Assembly: GCF_022539505.1 (NCBI RefSeq)
Contig: NC_061513.1
Span: 182,372,017 to 182,436,016 of the forward strand
Direction: 5' to 3'
DNA length: 64,000 nt
DNA from: Lolium rigidum
Lineage: Eukaryota > Streptophyta > Magnoliopsida > Poales > Poaceae
The notes under the pieces are model-generated. The model saw only the letters and a program-made list of their open reading frames with translations. It was not told the origin of the DNA and made no database searches. Made by a program: the position numbers and the translations under genes. Shown in pieces: positions 1 through 11,532 of this stretch. The number at the start of each line of letters is the position of its first letter. The first letter of the stretch is position 1.

Positions 1-425
1 TCTAAAACAGCAATTCTCTCATTAATTCCACCTAGAGATTTATCAAGTTTATCAGTGCTATTAAGTAATATTCCCAATTTAGTCTCAATACTTGGAAGAT
101 CTTTCTCTATGGCCTCCAACTTTTCCATGACATCTTCAAGAGAGATTTCAATTTTAGCTTCATTAACAGGTGGTATTCCAACTAGACTCTCAATAATGCA
201 ACTAGCTTCTAAAGCCGGAGTGCCTAGGAAATTACCTCCCGCAAGAGTATCAAGAACATACCTATTCCAGCTAGAGATACCAACATAAAAGTTCCTAAGT
301 AGTATAATAGTGGAGTGTTTCTTAATGCACCTATGATGAGCATCACTAATTCTATACCAAGCATCTTTAAAACTTTCTCCACCTTGTTGCTTAAAGGAAC
401 GAACTTCAACTTCCGGATTACTCAT
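1..425 (-). CDS. gag-like ORF of Athila-type LTR element, partial
   Basis: An open frame begins at an ATG on the minus strand (425-423) and runs off the left edge with no stop, giving 141 full codons. It starts MSNPEVEVRSFKQ and continues with a segment resembling the middle of Athila-type gag proteins (tryptophan/tyrosine-rich, LLRNFYVGIS). The ATG sits at the end of the same leader type that precedes the gag at 11533, but this ORF lacks the N-terminal part present there (compare the region after 11936), so the encoded gag is N-terminally short. It lies downstream of the primer site at 651-668 and LTR 680-2265, all on the minus strand. Gag would form the particle shell; whether this shortened form functions is unknown. 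Confidence 0.6.
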   Translation of the reverse strand, partial: MSNPEVEVRSFKQQGGESFKDAWYRISDAHHRCIKKHSTIILLRNFYVGISSWNRYVLDTLAGGNFLGTPALEASCIIESLVGIPPVNEAKIEISLEDVMEKLEAIEKDLPSIETKLGILLNSTDKLDKSLGGINERIAVL

Positions 426-650
426 TTTTAGCAGTAGTAAATAAAGCAAACTAAATAAAGTAAATGCAAGTAACTAATTTTTTTGTGTTTTTGATATGGA
501 GAACAAGACAGTAAATAAAGTAAAATTAGCAACTAATTTTTTTGTGTTTTGATATAATGCAGCAAACAAAACAGTAAATAAAGTAAAGCAAGACAAAAAC
601 AAAGTAAAGAGATTGGATGTGGAAGACTCCCCTTGCAGCGTGTCTTGATC

Positions 651-668
651 TCCCCGGCAACGGCGCCA
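651..668 (-). other. tRNA-Asp primer binding site
   Basis: The minus strand reads TGGCGCCGTTGCCGGGGA, the 18-nt site complementary to the tRNA-Asp 3' end used by Athila-type Ty3/gypsy elements. It lies 11 bases inside the LTR edge at 680, which fixes the element orientation (minus) and marks this LTR as the 5' LTR. Confidence 0.85.
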
Positions 669-679
669 GAAAAAGAGCT

Positions 680-2265
680 TGATGCGTGCAGTCGACACGT
701 CCATTGGGAACCCCAAGAGGAAGGTGTGATGCGTACAGTAGCAAGTTTTCCCTCAGAAAGAAACCAAGGTTTATCGAACCAGGAGGAGCCAAGAAGCACG
801 TTGAAGGTTGACGGCGGAGGAGTGTAGTGCGGCGCAACACCAGGGATTCCGGCGCCAACGTGGAACCTGCACAACACAATCACAGAACTCTTCCCCAACG
901 TAACAGCGAGGTTGTCAATCTCAAATGATTAGATGTATAGTGTGGAGGATGATGATTGTTTGCGAAGAACAGTAAAGAACAATTGTAGTAGATTGTATTT
1001 CAGATGTAAAGAATAGGACCGGGGTCCACAGTTCACTAGTGGTGTCTCTCCCATAAGATAGCAGATGTTGGGTGAACAAATTACGGTTGGGCAATTGACA
1101 AATAAAGAAGGCATAACAATGTACATACATATATCATGATGAGTACTATGAGATTTAATCGGGGCATTACGACAAAGTACATAGATCGCTATCCAGCATG
1201 CATCTATGCCTAAAAAGTCCACCTTCGAGGTTATCATCCGAACCCTCTCCGAGTATTAAGTTGTAAACAACAGACAATTGCATTAAGTATGGTGCGTAAT
1301 GTAATCAACACAAATATCCTTAGACAAAGCATCGATGTTTTATCCCTAGTGGCAACAGCACATCCACAACCTTAGAACTTTCTACGTCACTTGTCCCAGA
1401 TTTAATGGAGGCATGAACCCACTATCGAGCATAAATACCCCCTCTTGGAGTCACAAGTATCAACTTGGCCGAGCCTCTACTAGCAACGGAGAGCATGCAA
1501 GAACATAAATAACATATATGATAGATTGATAATCAACTTGACATAGTATTCAATATTCATCGGATCCCAACAAACACAACATGAAGGATTACAAATAGAT
1601 GATCTTGATCATGATAGGCAGCTCACAAGATCTAACATGATAGCACAATGAGGAGAAGACAACCATCTAGCTACTGCTATGGACCCATAGTCCAGGGGTG
1701 AACTACTCACACATCGATCCGGAGGCGATCATGGCGATGAAGAGACCTCCGGGAGATGATTCCCCTCTCCGGCAGGGTGCCGGAGGCGATCTCCTGAATC
1801 CCCCGAGATGGGATTGGCGGCGGCGGCGTCTCTGGAAAGTTTTCCGTATCGTGGCTCTCGGTACTGGGAGTTTCACGACGAAGGCTTTAAGTAGGCGGAA
1901 GGGCAGGTCAGGAGGCGCCACGGGGGCCCCACACAACAGGGCCGCGTGGGCCCCTTGCTGGCCGCGCCGCCCTATAGTGGCGGCGCCCCGTGGCCCCACT
2001 TCGTCTCCTGTTCGGACTTCTGGAAGCTCCGTGGAAAAATAGGCCCCTGGGCGTTGATTTCGTCCAATTCCGAGAATATTTCCTTACTAGGATTTCTGAA
2101 ACCAAAAACAGCGAGAAAACAACGAATCGGCTCTTCGAGCATCTCGTCAATAGGTTAGTTCCGGAAAATGCATAATAATGACATATAATGTGTATAAAAC
2201 ATGTGAGTATCATCATAAAAGTAGCATGGAACATAAGAAATTATAGATACGTTTGGGACGTATCA
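680..2265 (-). mobile_element. 5' LTR of Athila-like Ty3/gypsy element 1
   Basis: A 1586-bp LTR on the minus strand, starting TGATACGTCCCAAACGTATC and ending ACGCATCA. It matches, in reverse complement, the LTRs at 9687-11280 and 16656-18264 along its length, including the GC-rich central part and the terminal segment. The primer site just inside it shows it is the 5' LTR. The element body continues beyond the left edge of the window. The 5 bases outside it (AGCCC, 2266-2270) should be the target duplication; the other copy is outside the window. Confidence 0.85.
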
Positions 2266-4442
2266 AGCCCCACTTTGGGTTGTGGAAGAAAATTTTCTTC
2301 GTAAAAAGATACAGCAGTAGCAGCGGACCTTTTGTCATTGGGGGAGTTGGGTTTGTCGCCCGCACAAAAGTTAATTTCTTCAACTTTCCGATGAGAGAAT
2401 CTGTGCAAGGGTGGAGACTGAAGTGGTTCTACATTAGGGACTCTTCCGCAATCGAATCCCAGCTTCCTCGTTTCTCCGATGTTCTCGAAGCCAAGCCTAA
2501 GAAATCTTGGAAGAATATCCTTTCTCCCGACGAAAAGCCAGCAGTCGACGAATTATTCGACAGATTTCTTCGGATCAAGGAAGCCGATGGCCAGACCATG
2601 ATAGGTACAGAGGTAGTCGCTGTGTTCCTGAAGCGTCGGGTTCAGCCGATCATGGTTAGGGCTCATCCGATGTGGTTATATTCGGGTCCCAAGGATGAGA
2701 CTAGGATAAATATTGCTGAACTATCGGAAAAGGAACTGCTTGATGAAGTTCGACGCCTCACTCTCTTCAGCCAGGAAGATTCAATTCCATTGATATCTTC
2801 CCATCCACCTTTTGATGCAGATCATCCGCCAATGGAGGTAAATTTTCCTCTCCGTAATCTCATTGCGTTGTTTCCCTTGATCAATATGTTTGTCATTGTT
2901 CTTACTTGTTTTACTTCGACAGATCCCCATGGCTCCCGAAAGCTTACGAGACCTGCCGGACGATACTTCTGAGGGAAGAGATTCCTCAGCCCCTGTAGGG
3001 TTTCATACTGATGAAAATGCAAGCGGATGAACGCGATGACCCGATGAACTCTGAAGCTGACTTTACCAATCCTCCACCCCAAGCCAACGATATTAGCGAC
3101 ACAGCGGGGTCAATGTGTGACGATGACGCTGATCATGCTGCCTTTGTTGATGCAGCTGCGGAGGATGCTAGAGCTTCGCCTGTGAAGAGACCATCCGGCG
3201 GCTTTGCCAACAAAGATGATCTTTTCGATCTGTAAGTCCTTGCTTCCTTTCCCAGAATTCGTATTATGTCCTTATCATTCACATTCTTTTCTTAACTTTT
3301 GCCAATTTTCTTCTTTGCAGTGACAAAGGTTTCATCGAGCCTCCATCTAAGAAGGCCAAATCTGGCGCTGCTCTGCCGAATCTTGCAGCTTCCGAGGCTT
3401 CGGCCCCTGCTGCAGTCCCCGCGGCCCAGATATCGACTGCTTCCTCCCTTTCCAAGGGGAAAGATATTCCTTCGACTGCCGCTGCCGCAACTCCTTCTTC
3501 AGGGAAACCTGTAAGTCTTTTTCTGTCGCAACGCAAGCTTTCCTGAATGGACCTTGATCAGTGATCCTTCATCAAATATTTGTTTTTCCCTTTTCTTAAG
3601 GATTTGCGAGCTGTCATATCTTCTTTGGAGACTTTCGCCTCCCAATTCACTTCCCTAGAAGCTGACAAGGCTCGACTCCAAAAGGAGGTCAAGTCTTCTT
3701 CCTCGAAGTTGGAAGGCGCAATAAAAATAGCTGCCGAAGCTCGCCGGGAAGTCGACTCCCTGAAGGAGGAACTTGAGGGGCTGAAGAAGAAGCTGAAGGA
3801 CGAAGAGGCATCCAGACTGGCTGCTGAAGCTTGGGCGATTGAGAAGGATGATCTTCTTCGCCAGTATTCCCTGGCTTTGCTCAGTAATTCCCTTTCTGCT
3901 TTCCTATTGATTATTGCTTCGCGAATTCAATCCTTTGTTAATAAACTCCTCTTATTTCTTTCTTCACAGAGGCTGCCGATATCCCTGCCGAAGCTCTGGA
4001 TAAGCTTCCAGACAATTCCCCGGCGAACGCTTTGTCGATGACTCTTGCTTCGCATCGGCTCATGCAGGACCTCCTCCAGAAGGGCAAGGGAGCCATGACG
4101 GGGATGCACTCGATGATCTTCCCCAAGATTAGTCAAGACAAGACTTTGGGGCAGCTGATCGACGCTCTCGTCGTCAACACCAAGGAGGTTATCGAGGTAT
4201 TCAAACGTACTTCGCGTACCTATGGCGCCCTCCTAGCCTTTCAACTCATGATGGGTCATGGCTTCAAAGCCAATATTGAGGAGATGTCCAAAGAGCTGCC
4301 GAAAGAGCAAGATGGGCAATTTGTCGACCTGGGCGTCTTTAAAACCTCGGCTCTCAAGTGTGCTCGCCAGCTTCTTGAGCTAGTTTCCACAAAGAAGTCG
4401 TCAGCTGGTCCAAGCTTGTCAAACCAGACCCAGGCCCCATGA
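2266..4442 (+). pseudogene. Multi-exon PF04195-type transposon gene, 5'-truncated
   Basis: The first part resembles the plant 'putative gypsy-type transposon' domain (PF04195): PHFGLWKKIFF, a GGVGF stretch and VQGWRLKWFYI. Plausible exons are 2266-2837, 2923-3231, 3321-3510, 3601-3883 and 3970-4442, separated by 85-90-bp introns with GT..AG ends. The fourth exon is a charged coiled coil (LEADKARLQKEV, EEASRLAAEAW); the last ends at TGA 4440-4442. The 5' end was removed by the LTR ending at 2265. The frame breaks in exon 2: read from exon 1 it hits TGA shortly after 3011, while the frame open from 3011 continues, so a one-base indel separates them. It lies antisense to the gag-protease at 6052-7143, as in Grande-like Tat elements. 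Function is unknown. Confidence 0.6.
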
Positions 4443-4624
4443 TTCTTGTAACTTAGTTCGATTAAAAAAATGTCCTGCCATGAAAATTTTGTGATTGTAA
4501 TAAATTCCACGCTGGCAATGTTGCCAGTGCACTCTTATTACGACATTTTTCACTTGCACTCTCCCGATGGGAGTAACTTTCAATGCTGAATCCAAACAAT
4601 CCATCATGTCCTTTGACAATGCCT

Positions 4625-5355
4625 TGCAGGTTTTCCCTGTGATCGACTCCAGCGGATGAAGAATCGGATCACACAGATGGAAAAGGATATGCGTAGCACT
4701 TACGCCTTGGCTGCTATCATCAAAAAGAAGAGCGAGCTTGCAGCTGACGTAGAACGCTATGCTCTTACTTAATTACATAGGGCCACAGAAAGTTTGAACT
4801 GTAAGCCCCCTTGTCTTTTTACTCCTTGTTTTCTTACGGAATGCATCGTCTTAACTTCTCTTGTTTCCTCTGCTAGCATAGCTCTGAACCCTGCTGAAGA
4901 GAACAAGCGGATTCATGAATGCATCGACTCAGCTATCATCGCCGGATGAGGTTTTCTGGAAAGAGCACTCGAAGGCTTCGGCTGTCGCAAAGTTCCAAGA
5001 TCGGGTCCAGCAGGTCCATCGCTTCTTCTACAAATGCTACAAAGGGCTGAGAGTAATATGGAAGACGATGTTTCCTTTGAACGCGGTTCCTCCCACGCTG
5101 TTGACTTTGATGTCAGAGTTTAGTAACACCAAGAAAATCTGAGACTTGGTTCGAGCTCAACTTTTTGCAGGAGCTAGACTCACACTTCCCCTCGTCCTCG
5201 CGCGTTATCCTTCGGCAAACCTGCTAGCAATTGCCAACGCGGTGGGCGATTTGGAGCCGCTGTACCCGATGGTGGGACTGCAACCCAATATAATTGTTGA
5301 CAGGCTTGAAGAGACTTCGAAGGAATCTGAAGAAAAAGAAACTCCACAAGGATGA
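4625..5355 (+). pseudogene. Downstream fragments of the same TE-borne gene family
   Basis: Two coding-like blocks continue on the plus strand after the stop at 4442. Block one (about 4630-4800) is a short charged helix with MEKDMRSTYALAA. Block two (about 4880-5355) contains EEN/HECI-like residues, a run rich in HRFFYKCYKGLR, then an in-frame TGA near 5140 and an ALAR/LARYPSANLLAIANAVG segment that ends at 5355. Intron-like GT..AG stretches separate them. This looks like a second decayed copy or the distal exons of the gene at 2266-4442. I cannot assign a function. Confidence 0.4.
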
Positions 5356-6051
5356 TTCAGAATCGTGTCCCTATTGTAAATAGAATACTTGATTACTTAC
5401 TACACCCGAGTGTTTGGATTGTTAGGTTTAAAACTATTTTTATCGGTAGGTGCATATACATGCAGTTTTACCATGTTAATTCCGTTGGCACATTTTGGTG
5501 GAGCAAATCTTAATTACTCATTTAAGCGCATGTGTGTTCGTTGGTCAGCAAATTATTTGAGTGATCAGCTCGTGTTGCGGGTCTTGCTAAACCCGTTGTA
5601 TGTGCAGCTTTGCTTTCAACCGATGTATGACCTGACAGCAGCTCCCGAATATATCGGTAGCACTAGCTCTGTCGATGACTCCGTCGTTCTTTGATGCTTC
5701 CATAAGTGAAGTACCGAACGTGGGTCGTTAATATACGTGTTTCCTGATCCTTGCTATTTGCGGCACTCTTTGAGGCATCTATAGCAAAGGAAAAGAGCGG
5801 GGTCCCCATTGATTTCGCATCCTTTAGCACTCGTAATTTCAGAGGCTTTTTTGGAATGCAATCTTTGGGTGTGTTCTTCATTGCACCAATGTTCGCCGAA
5901 ATACGCAAACAAGGTTCATGATGATATGGTTCCGAATTACTGCAATGCTTTGTAAGGAAACAAAACTTAAGTTCTCGTTAATAAAGTAAGCAAGAAACTA
6001 AGGGGCGAAAAAGGGCCCTGTTGAAGAGAAAACTAAATACTATCCGTCCGC

Positions 6052-7143
6052 TTAAGCAAGAGGAGGGCTCTTCTTATCTTCTAGCTTGTCTATCGCGTCA
6101 GCGATTTTGGAAGCGTCGTTGATTTTGCCAGGAGTCCCGGCGGTGATTGACAGTGTCTTGTTTTCTTCTATGACTGATGTGCCATCAGCTGCCGAAGTTT
6201 TTAGTGTCGAAGCTTCTGGGGAAAGATCGGCTGGCTTCTTCTTCATCTTCCTAACGCGTTCATCTTCCTTACTATCGTGTGCCGATGACTTTGAAGGAAG
6301 ATCGACAACTTCCTAATTTACCCCAAACTTCGCAGCGATCCTCTGAAAGTCGCGATCACAATTGTCCGAGCGTGAGAAACTTCCATAGACTGTGATGTTT
6401 GTCCCATTGCTCCCAGGCATTTTCAGCTTGAGTATGTGTAATGCGGCACAACCATGAACTTGGCATAAGCTGGTCTTCCGAGTATAGCGTGGTACCGCGA
6501 TTCCCAGTTTACGACTTCAAACTCGATATTTTCCTTCCTGAAGTTGTCGGGTTTGCCAAAGACGACATTTAGGTAAACTTTGCCAAGAGAGTACGCCGGT
6601 GAAGTGGGGAGAATCCCATGGAAACAGGTGTCTGTCTCTTCTAGCATCCTGATAGTGATCCCCATACTTTTGATTGTGTCAACGAATATCAGGTTTAATC
6701 CACTTCCGCCATCCATGAAAACTTTGCTCATCTTGAACCCTCCGATTTGCGCCTCGACTATTAAGGCAGCGTGCCCTGGTTTTGGGATTGTCATCGAGTG
6801 ATCTGCTCTGCTGAGCATAATGCTCTGAGATGACCACTCGATATATTCGGGAATGTTGGCCATAATTCTTTCTGCCAGATTGATTTCTCTGGTGAGCTTC
6901 TTCATTTCCCTTCTCGAAACACATGTCCTATGGATCATGCTCATCTTCCCACGTGGTGGTGGAAACGACTCATTGGGGTTATGAGGCTGAGCTTGCTGGA
7001 CCTGGTGCTGAGGTGGAGGTGGCGGTGGTGTTGGCTGTTGCTGCTGCTGGATGAGCTTCTGCATTTCGATGAACTGTCGACAATCTCTCAGTAGGTGACT
7101 TGACTTCTTCTTGTTGTCTTTAGAGTCGATGTACGAGTGCAGG
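6052..7143 (-). pseudogene. Tat-lineage gag-protease remnant
   Basis: On the minus strand the frame reads a DCRQFIEMQK segment, a polyglutamine/polyproline linker (QQQQQPTPPPPPP), then a retroviral-type aspartic protease region with FMDGGSGLNLIF as the active-site segment and HAILGRPAYAKF near its end, typical of Tat/Retand-type Ty3/gypsy polyproteins. A one-base loss near 6435 shifts the frame and a stop near 6315 follows; the original frame then continues to a stop at 6052. The usual Asp-Thr-Gly is Asp-Gly-Gly here, as is common in this lineage. No reverse transcriptase follows; a further conserved-looking minus-strand block lies at 5663-5908. The 5' side is cut by the LTR starting at 7144. 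Confidence 0.65.
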
Positions 7144-8675
7144 TGATGACCCACAAGTATAGGGGATCGCAACAGTCTTCGCGGGAAGTAAAACCCAAAT
7201 TTATTGATTCGACACAAGGGGAGGTAAAGAATACTTATAAGCCTTAACAACTGAGTTGTCAATTCAGCTGCACCTGGAAAAGCACTAGTAACGGGGGTGA
7301 TGTGAAAGCAGCAGTGATATGAGAGCAAGTAGTAACGAGTAACACAGCAGCAGATAGCAGTAATATGAGAGCAATGGCACCGTGAAAATAGTTGATACTA
7401 CTTCCAATGACATGTAGAACGAGTATATGATGATGAAAGATGGACCGGGGTTCCCAGCTATCTACACTAGTGGTAACTCTCCAATAACAAGTGTTGGGTG
7501 AACAAATTACAGTTGGGCAATTGATAGGATTGAAATAGCATTAAGACAGAACATCAAGATTATTAATCATGTAGGCATGTTTTCCATATATAGTCATACG
7601 TGCTCGCAATGAGAAACTTGTACAACATCTTTTGTCCTACCAGCCAGTGGCAGCCGGGCCTCTAGGGAATCTACTGGAAATTAAGGTACTCCTTTTAATA
7701 GAGCACCGGAGCAAAGCATTAACACTCCGTGAAAACATGTGATCCTCATATCTAAGCCTTTCCCTCCAGTTGTCCCAATTGCTGTCACTTTGGGGCCTTT
7801 GGTTCCGGACATAGACATGTGCAAACAACTTGTAGATACAATCTAAGCAATAAGTATAGAGCTTAAATCTAAGATCATGCCACTCGGGCCCTAGTGACAA
7901 GCATTAAACACAACAAGATTGCAGCAACAATAACTTCATAACTTTATAGATAGACTAATCATAATGTAACAATCCATCGGATCCCAACAAACACAACACC
8001 AATTACATCAGATGAATCTCAATCATGTAAGGCAGCTCATGAGATCATTGTATTGAAGTACATGGGGGAGAGAATACCAACTAGCTACAGCTAGAACCCG
8101 TAGTCCATGGGGGAACTACTCACGGAGCATGATGGAGGCGGTGGCGTTGATGGAGATGGCTTCCGGGGCACTTCCCCGTCCCGGCAGGGTGCCGAACGCA
8201 GACTTCGTCCCCGAATTGGAGTTTCGCGATGGTGGCGGCGCCCCTGGAGTCTTTCTGGAGTTTCGTCAATTGGTATCGATGTTTTAGGTCGAGACGGCTT
8301 AAATAGGCGAAGAGTCAGAGTCGGAGGGGCCACGGGGCCTCCTCACACTAGGGCGGCCCGCCCCCCTCCTGGGCCGCGCCGGCCACACGTGTGGGGCCCC
8401 CAGGGCACCCCTCTGGTCCCCCTCTGACTTTCTGGAAGGTTCCGGGAAAAATAAGATGTTGGGTCTTCGTTTCGTCGAATTCCGAGAATATTGCCCGAAT
8501 AGCCTTTCTGGAACCAAAAACAACAGAAAACAAGCAATCGGCCCTTCGGCATCTCATTAATAGGTTAGTTCCGGAAAATGCATAAAAACATCATAAAGTG
8601 CGAGCAAAACATGTAAGTATTGTCATAAAACAAGCATGGAACATCAGAAATTATAGGTACGTTGGAGACGTATCA
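7144..8675 (-). mobile_element. 3' LTR of Athila-like element A
   Basis: A 1532-bp LTR on the minus strand, from TGATACGTCTCCAACGTA at 8675 to a CA end at 7144. It shares its start, the AACCTATTAAT segment and overall layout with the LTRs at 680, 9687 and 16656 but is clearly diverged. A polypurine tract (minus strand TAAGCTTGGGGATGCT, 8676-8691) abuts its right side, so it is the 3' LTR and the element interior lies to the right. It inserted into the Tat gag-protease; expected target duplication GCAGG (7139-7143). Confidence 0.75.
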
Positions 8676-9686
8676 AGCATCCCCAAGCTTAGTTCCTGCT
8701 CGCCCTCGAGTAGGTAAACGATAAAAAGAATAATTTCTGTAGTGGCATGCTACTTACATAACCTTGATCATACTATTATAAAGCATATGAGATGAATGCA
8801 GTGACTCAAGGCAATGATCTATAGTTGCTAACAAATAGATAACATATAGCAAAACTTTCATGAATAGTACTTTCAAGACAAGCATCAAAAGTCTCGCATA
8901 AGAGTTAACTCATAAGGCAATAAATTCAAAGTAAAGGCATTGAAGCAACACAGAGGAAGATTTAAGTTTTAGCAGTTGCTTTCAACTTTCAACATGCATA
9001 TCTCATGGATAATTGTCAATACAGAGTAATATGATGAATGCAAATAAGCAAGTATGTAAGAATCAATGCACAGTTGACACAAGTGTTTGCTTCTAAGATG
9101 AAAGGAAGTAGGTAAACTGACTCAACATAAAGTAAAAGAATGGCCCTTCGCAGAGGGAAGCAGGGATTAAATCATGTGCTAGAGCTTTTTAAGTTTTGAA
9201 ATCATATAGAGAGCATAAAAGTAAAGTTTTGAGAGGTGTTTGTTGTTGTCAACGAATGGTAGTGGGCACTCTAACCCCCTTGCAAAACAGACTTTCAAAG
9301 AGCGGCTCCCATGAAGGACGTTATCTCTACCAGCAAGGTAGATCATCCCTCTTCTCTTTTGTTTACACATGTACTTTAGTTTTATGTATGGTTGACACTC
9401 CTCCCAACCTTTTGCTTACACAAGCCATGGCTAACCGAATCCTCGGGTGCCTTCCAACATTCACATACCATGAAGGAGTGTCTATTTGGAAAATTAAGTT
9501 GCTTACTGATGAATCAGGGCAAAACACGTGAAGATAATTATTAATGAAAGTTAATTAATTGGGGCTGGGAACCCCGCTGCCAGCTCTTTTTGCAAAATTA
9601 TTGGACAAGCGGATGAAGCCACTAGTCCATTAGTGAAAGCTGCCCAACAAGATTGAAAGATAAAACACCACATATTTCCTCATGAG
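8676..9686 (-). mobile_element. 3' interior of element A, non-coding
   Basis: About 1 kb between the polypurine tract of the LTR at 7144-8675 and the insertion point of the next element at 9687. No ORF of note. It resembles the non-coding 3' tail of Athila-like grass elements. The stretch ends in ATGAG (9682-9686), the expected target duplication of element B. Confidence 0.6.
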
Positions 9687-11280
9687 TGATACGTCTCCGA
9701 CGTATCGATAATTTCTTATGTTCCATGCCACATTATTGATGATATCTACATGTTTTATGCACACTTTATGTCATATTCGTGCATTTTCTGGAACTAACCT
9801 ATTAACAAGATGTCGAAGAGCCAGTTGTTGTTTTCTGCTGTTTTTGGTTTCAGAAATCCTAGTAACGAAATATTCTCGGAATTGGACGAAATCAACGCCC
9901 AGGGTCCTATTTTGCCACGAAGCTTCCGGAAGACCGAAGGAGAGTCGAAGCGGGGCCACGAGGTGGCGACACACCAGGGCGGCGCGGCCCAGGCCCTGGC
10001 CGCGCCGGCCTATGGTGTGGGCCCCTCGTGACGCCCCTTTACCTGCCCTTCCGCCTACAAATAGCCTCCGTCGCGAAACCCCCGAGACCGAGAGCCACGA
10101 TACGGAAAACCTTACTGAGACGCCGCCGCCGCCAATCCCATCTCGGGGGATTCTGGAGATCTCCTCCGGCACCCTGCCGGAGAGGGGACTCATCTCCCGG
10201 AGGACTCATCACCGCCATGGTCGCCTCCGGAGTGATGAGTGAGTAGTTCACCCCTGGACTATGGGTCCATAGCAGTAGCTAGATGGTTGTCTTCTCCTCA
10301 TTGTGCTTCATTGTCGGATCTTGTGAGCTGCCTAACATGATCAAGATCATCTATCTGTAATGCTATATGTTGTCTTTGTCGGGATCCGATGGATAGAGAA
10401 TACTATGTTATGTTAATTATCAAGTTATTACCTATGTGTTGTTTATGATCATGCATGCTCTCCGTTATTAGTAGAGGCTCTGGCCAAGTTTTCGCTATTA
10501 ACTCCAAGAGGGAGTATTTATGCTCGATAGTGGGTTCATGTCTCCGTGAATCCGGGGAGTGACGAAACCCCTAAGGTTATGGATGTGTTGTTGCCACTAG
10601 GGATAAAACATTGATGCTATGTCCGAGGATGTAGTTATTGATTACATTACGCACCATACTTAATGCAATTGTCTGTTGTTTTGCAACTTAATACTGGAAG
10701 GGGTTCGGATGATAACCTCAAGGTGGACTTTTTAGGCATAGATGCATGTTGGATAGCGGTCTATGTACTTTGTCGTAATGCCCAATTAAATCTCACTATA
10801 TTTATCATGACATGTATGTGCATTGTTATGCCCTCTCTATTTGTCAATTGCCCGACTGTAATTTGTTCACCCAACATGCTTTTATCTTATGGGAGAGACA
10901 CCTCTAGTGAACCGTGCACCCCGGTCCATTCTTTTATACTCGAAATACAAATCTACCGCAATACTTGTGTTACTCGTTTTCTTGCAAACAATCATCTTCC
11001 ACACAATACGGTTAACCCTTTGTTACAGTAAGCCGGTGAGATTGACAACCTCATTGTTTCGTTGGGGCAAAGTACTTTGGTTGTGTTGTGCAGGTTCCAC
11101 GTTGGCGCCGGAATCTCTGGTGTTGCGCCGCACTACATCCCGCCGCCATCAACCTTCAACGTGCTTCTTGACTCCTACTGGTTCGATTAAACCTTGGTTT
11201 CTTACCGAGGGAAACTTGCCGCTGTGCGCATCACACCTTCCTCTTGGGGTTCCCAACGGACGTGTCAACTACACGCATCA
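9687..11280 (+). mobile_element. 5' LTR of Athila-like element B
   Basis: A 1594-bp LTR starting TGATACGTCTCCGACGTATC and ending CTACACGCATCA. A tRNA-Asp primer site follows at once (11291-11306), so this is the 5' LTR in plus orientation. It is a close relative of the LTR at 16656-18264 and of 680-2265 in reverse. ORFs inside it are LTR sequence, not genes. Confidence 0.85.
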
Positions 11281-11290
11281 AGCAAATTTC

Positions 11291-11308
11291 CGGCGCCGTT
11301 GCCGGGAG
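11291..11308 (+). other. tRNA-Asp primer binding site, slightly diverged
   Basis: CGGCGCCGTTGCCGGGAG begins 10 bases inside the LTR end at 11280. The canonical site begins TGGCGCC and has GGGGA; here the first T is C and one G is missing, the same kinds of change seen at other CTG/GG positions in this assembly. Confidence 0.8.
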
Positions 11309-11532
11309 ATCAAGACACGCTGCAAGGGGAGTCTCCACTTCCCAATCTCTTTACTTTGTTTTTGTCTTGCTTTATTTTATTTACTACTTTGTTTGCTGCA
11401 CTTATATCAAAACACAAAAAAATTAGTTGCTACCTTTACTTTATTTACTGTCTTGCACTCTATATCAAAAACACAAAAAAATTAGTTACTTGCATTTACT
11501 TTATCTAGTTTGCTCTATTTACTACTGCTAAA

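Noticed and set aside
1698..2234. ORFs of 100-110 codons in the LTR 680-2265 and the matching LTRs
   Set aside because: Same positions in several LTR copies, Arg-rich, no conservation of frame.
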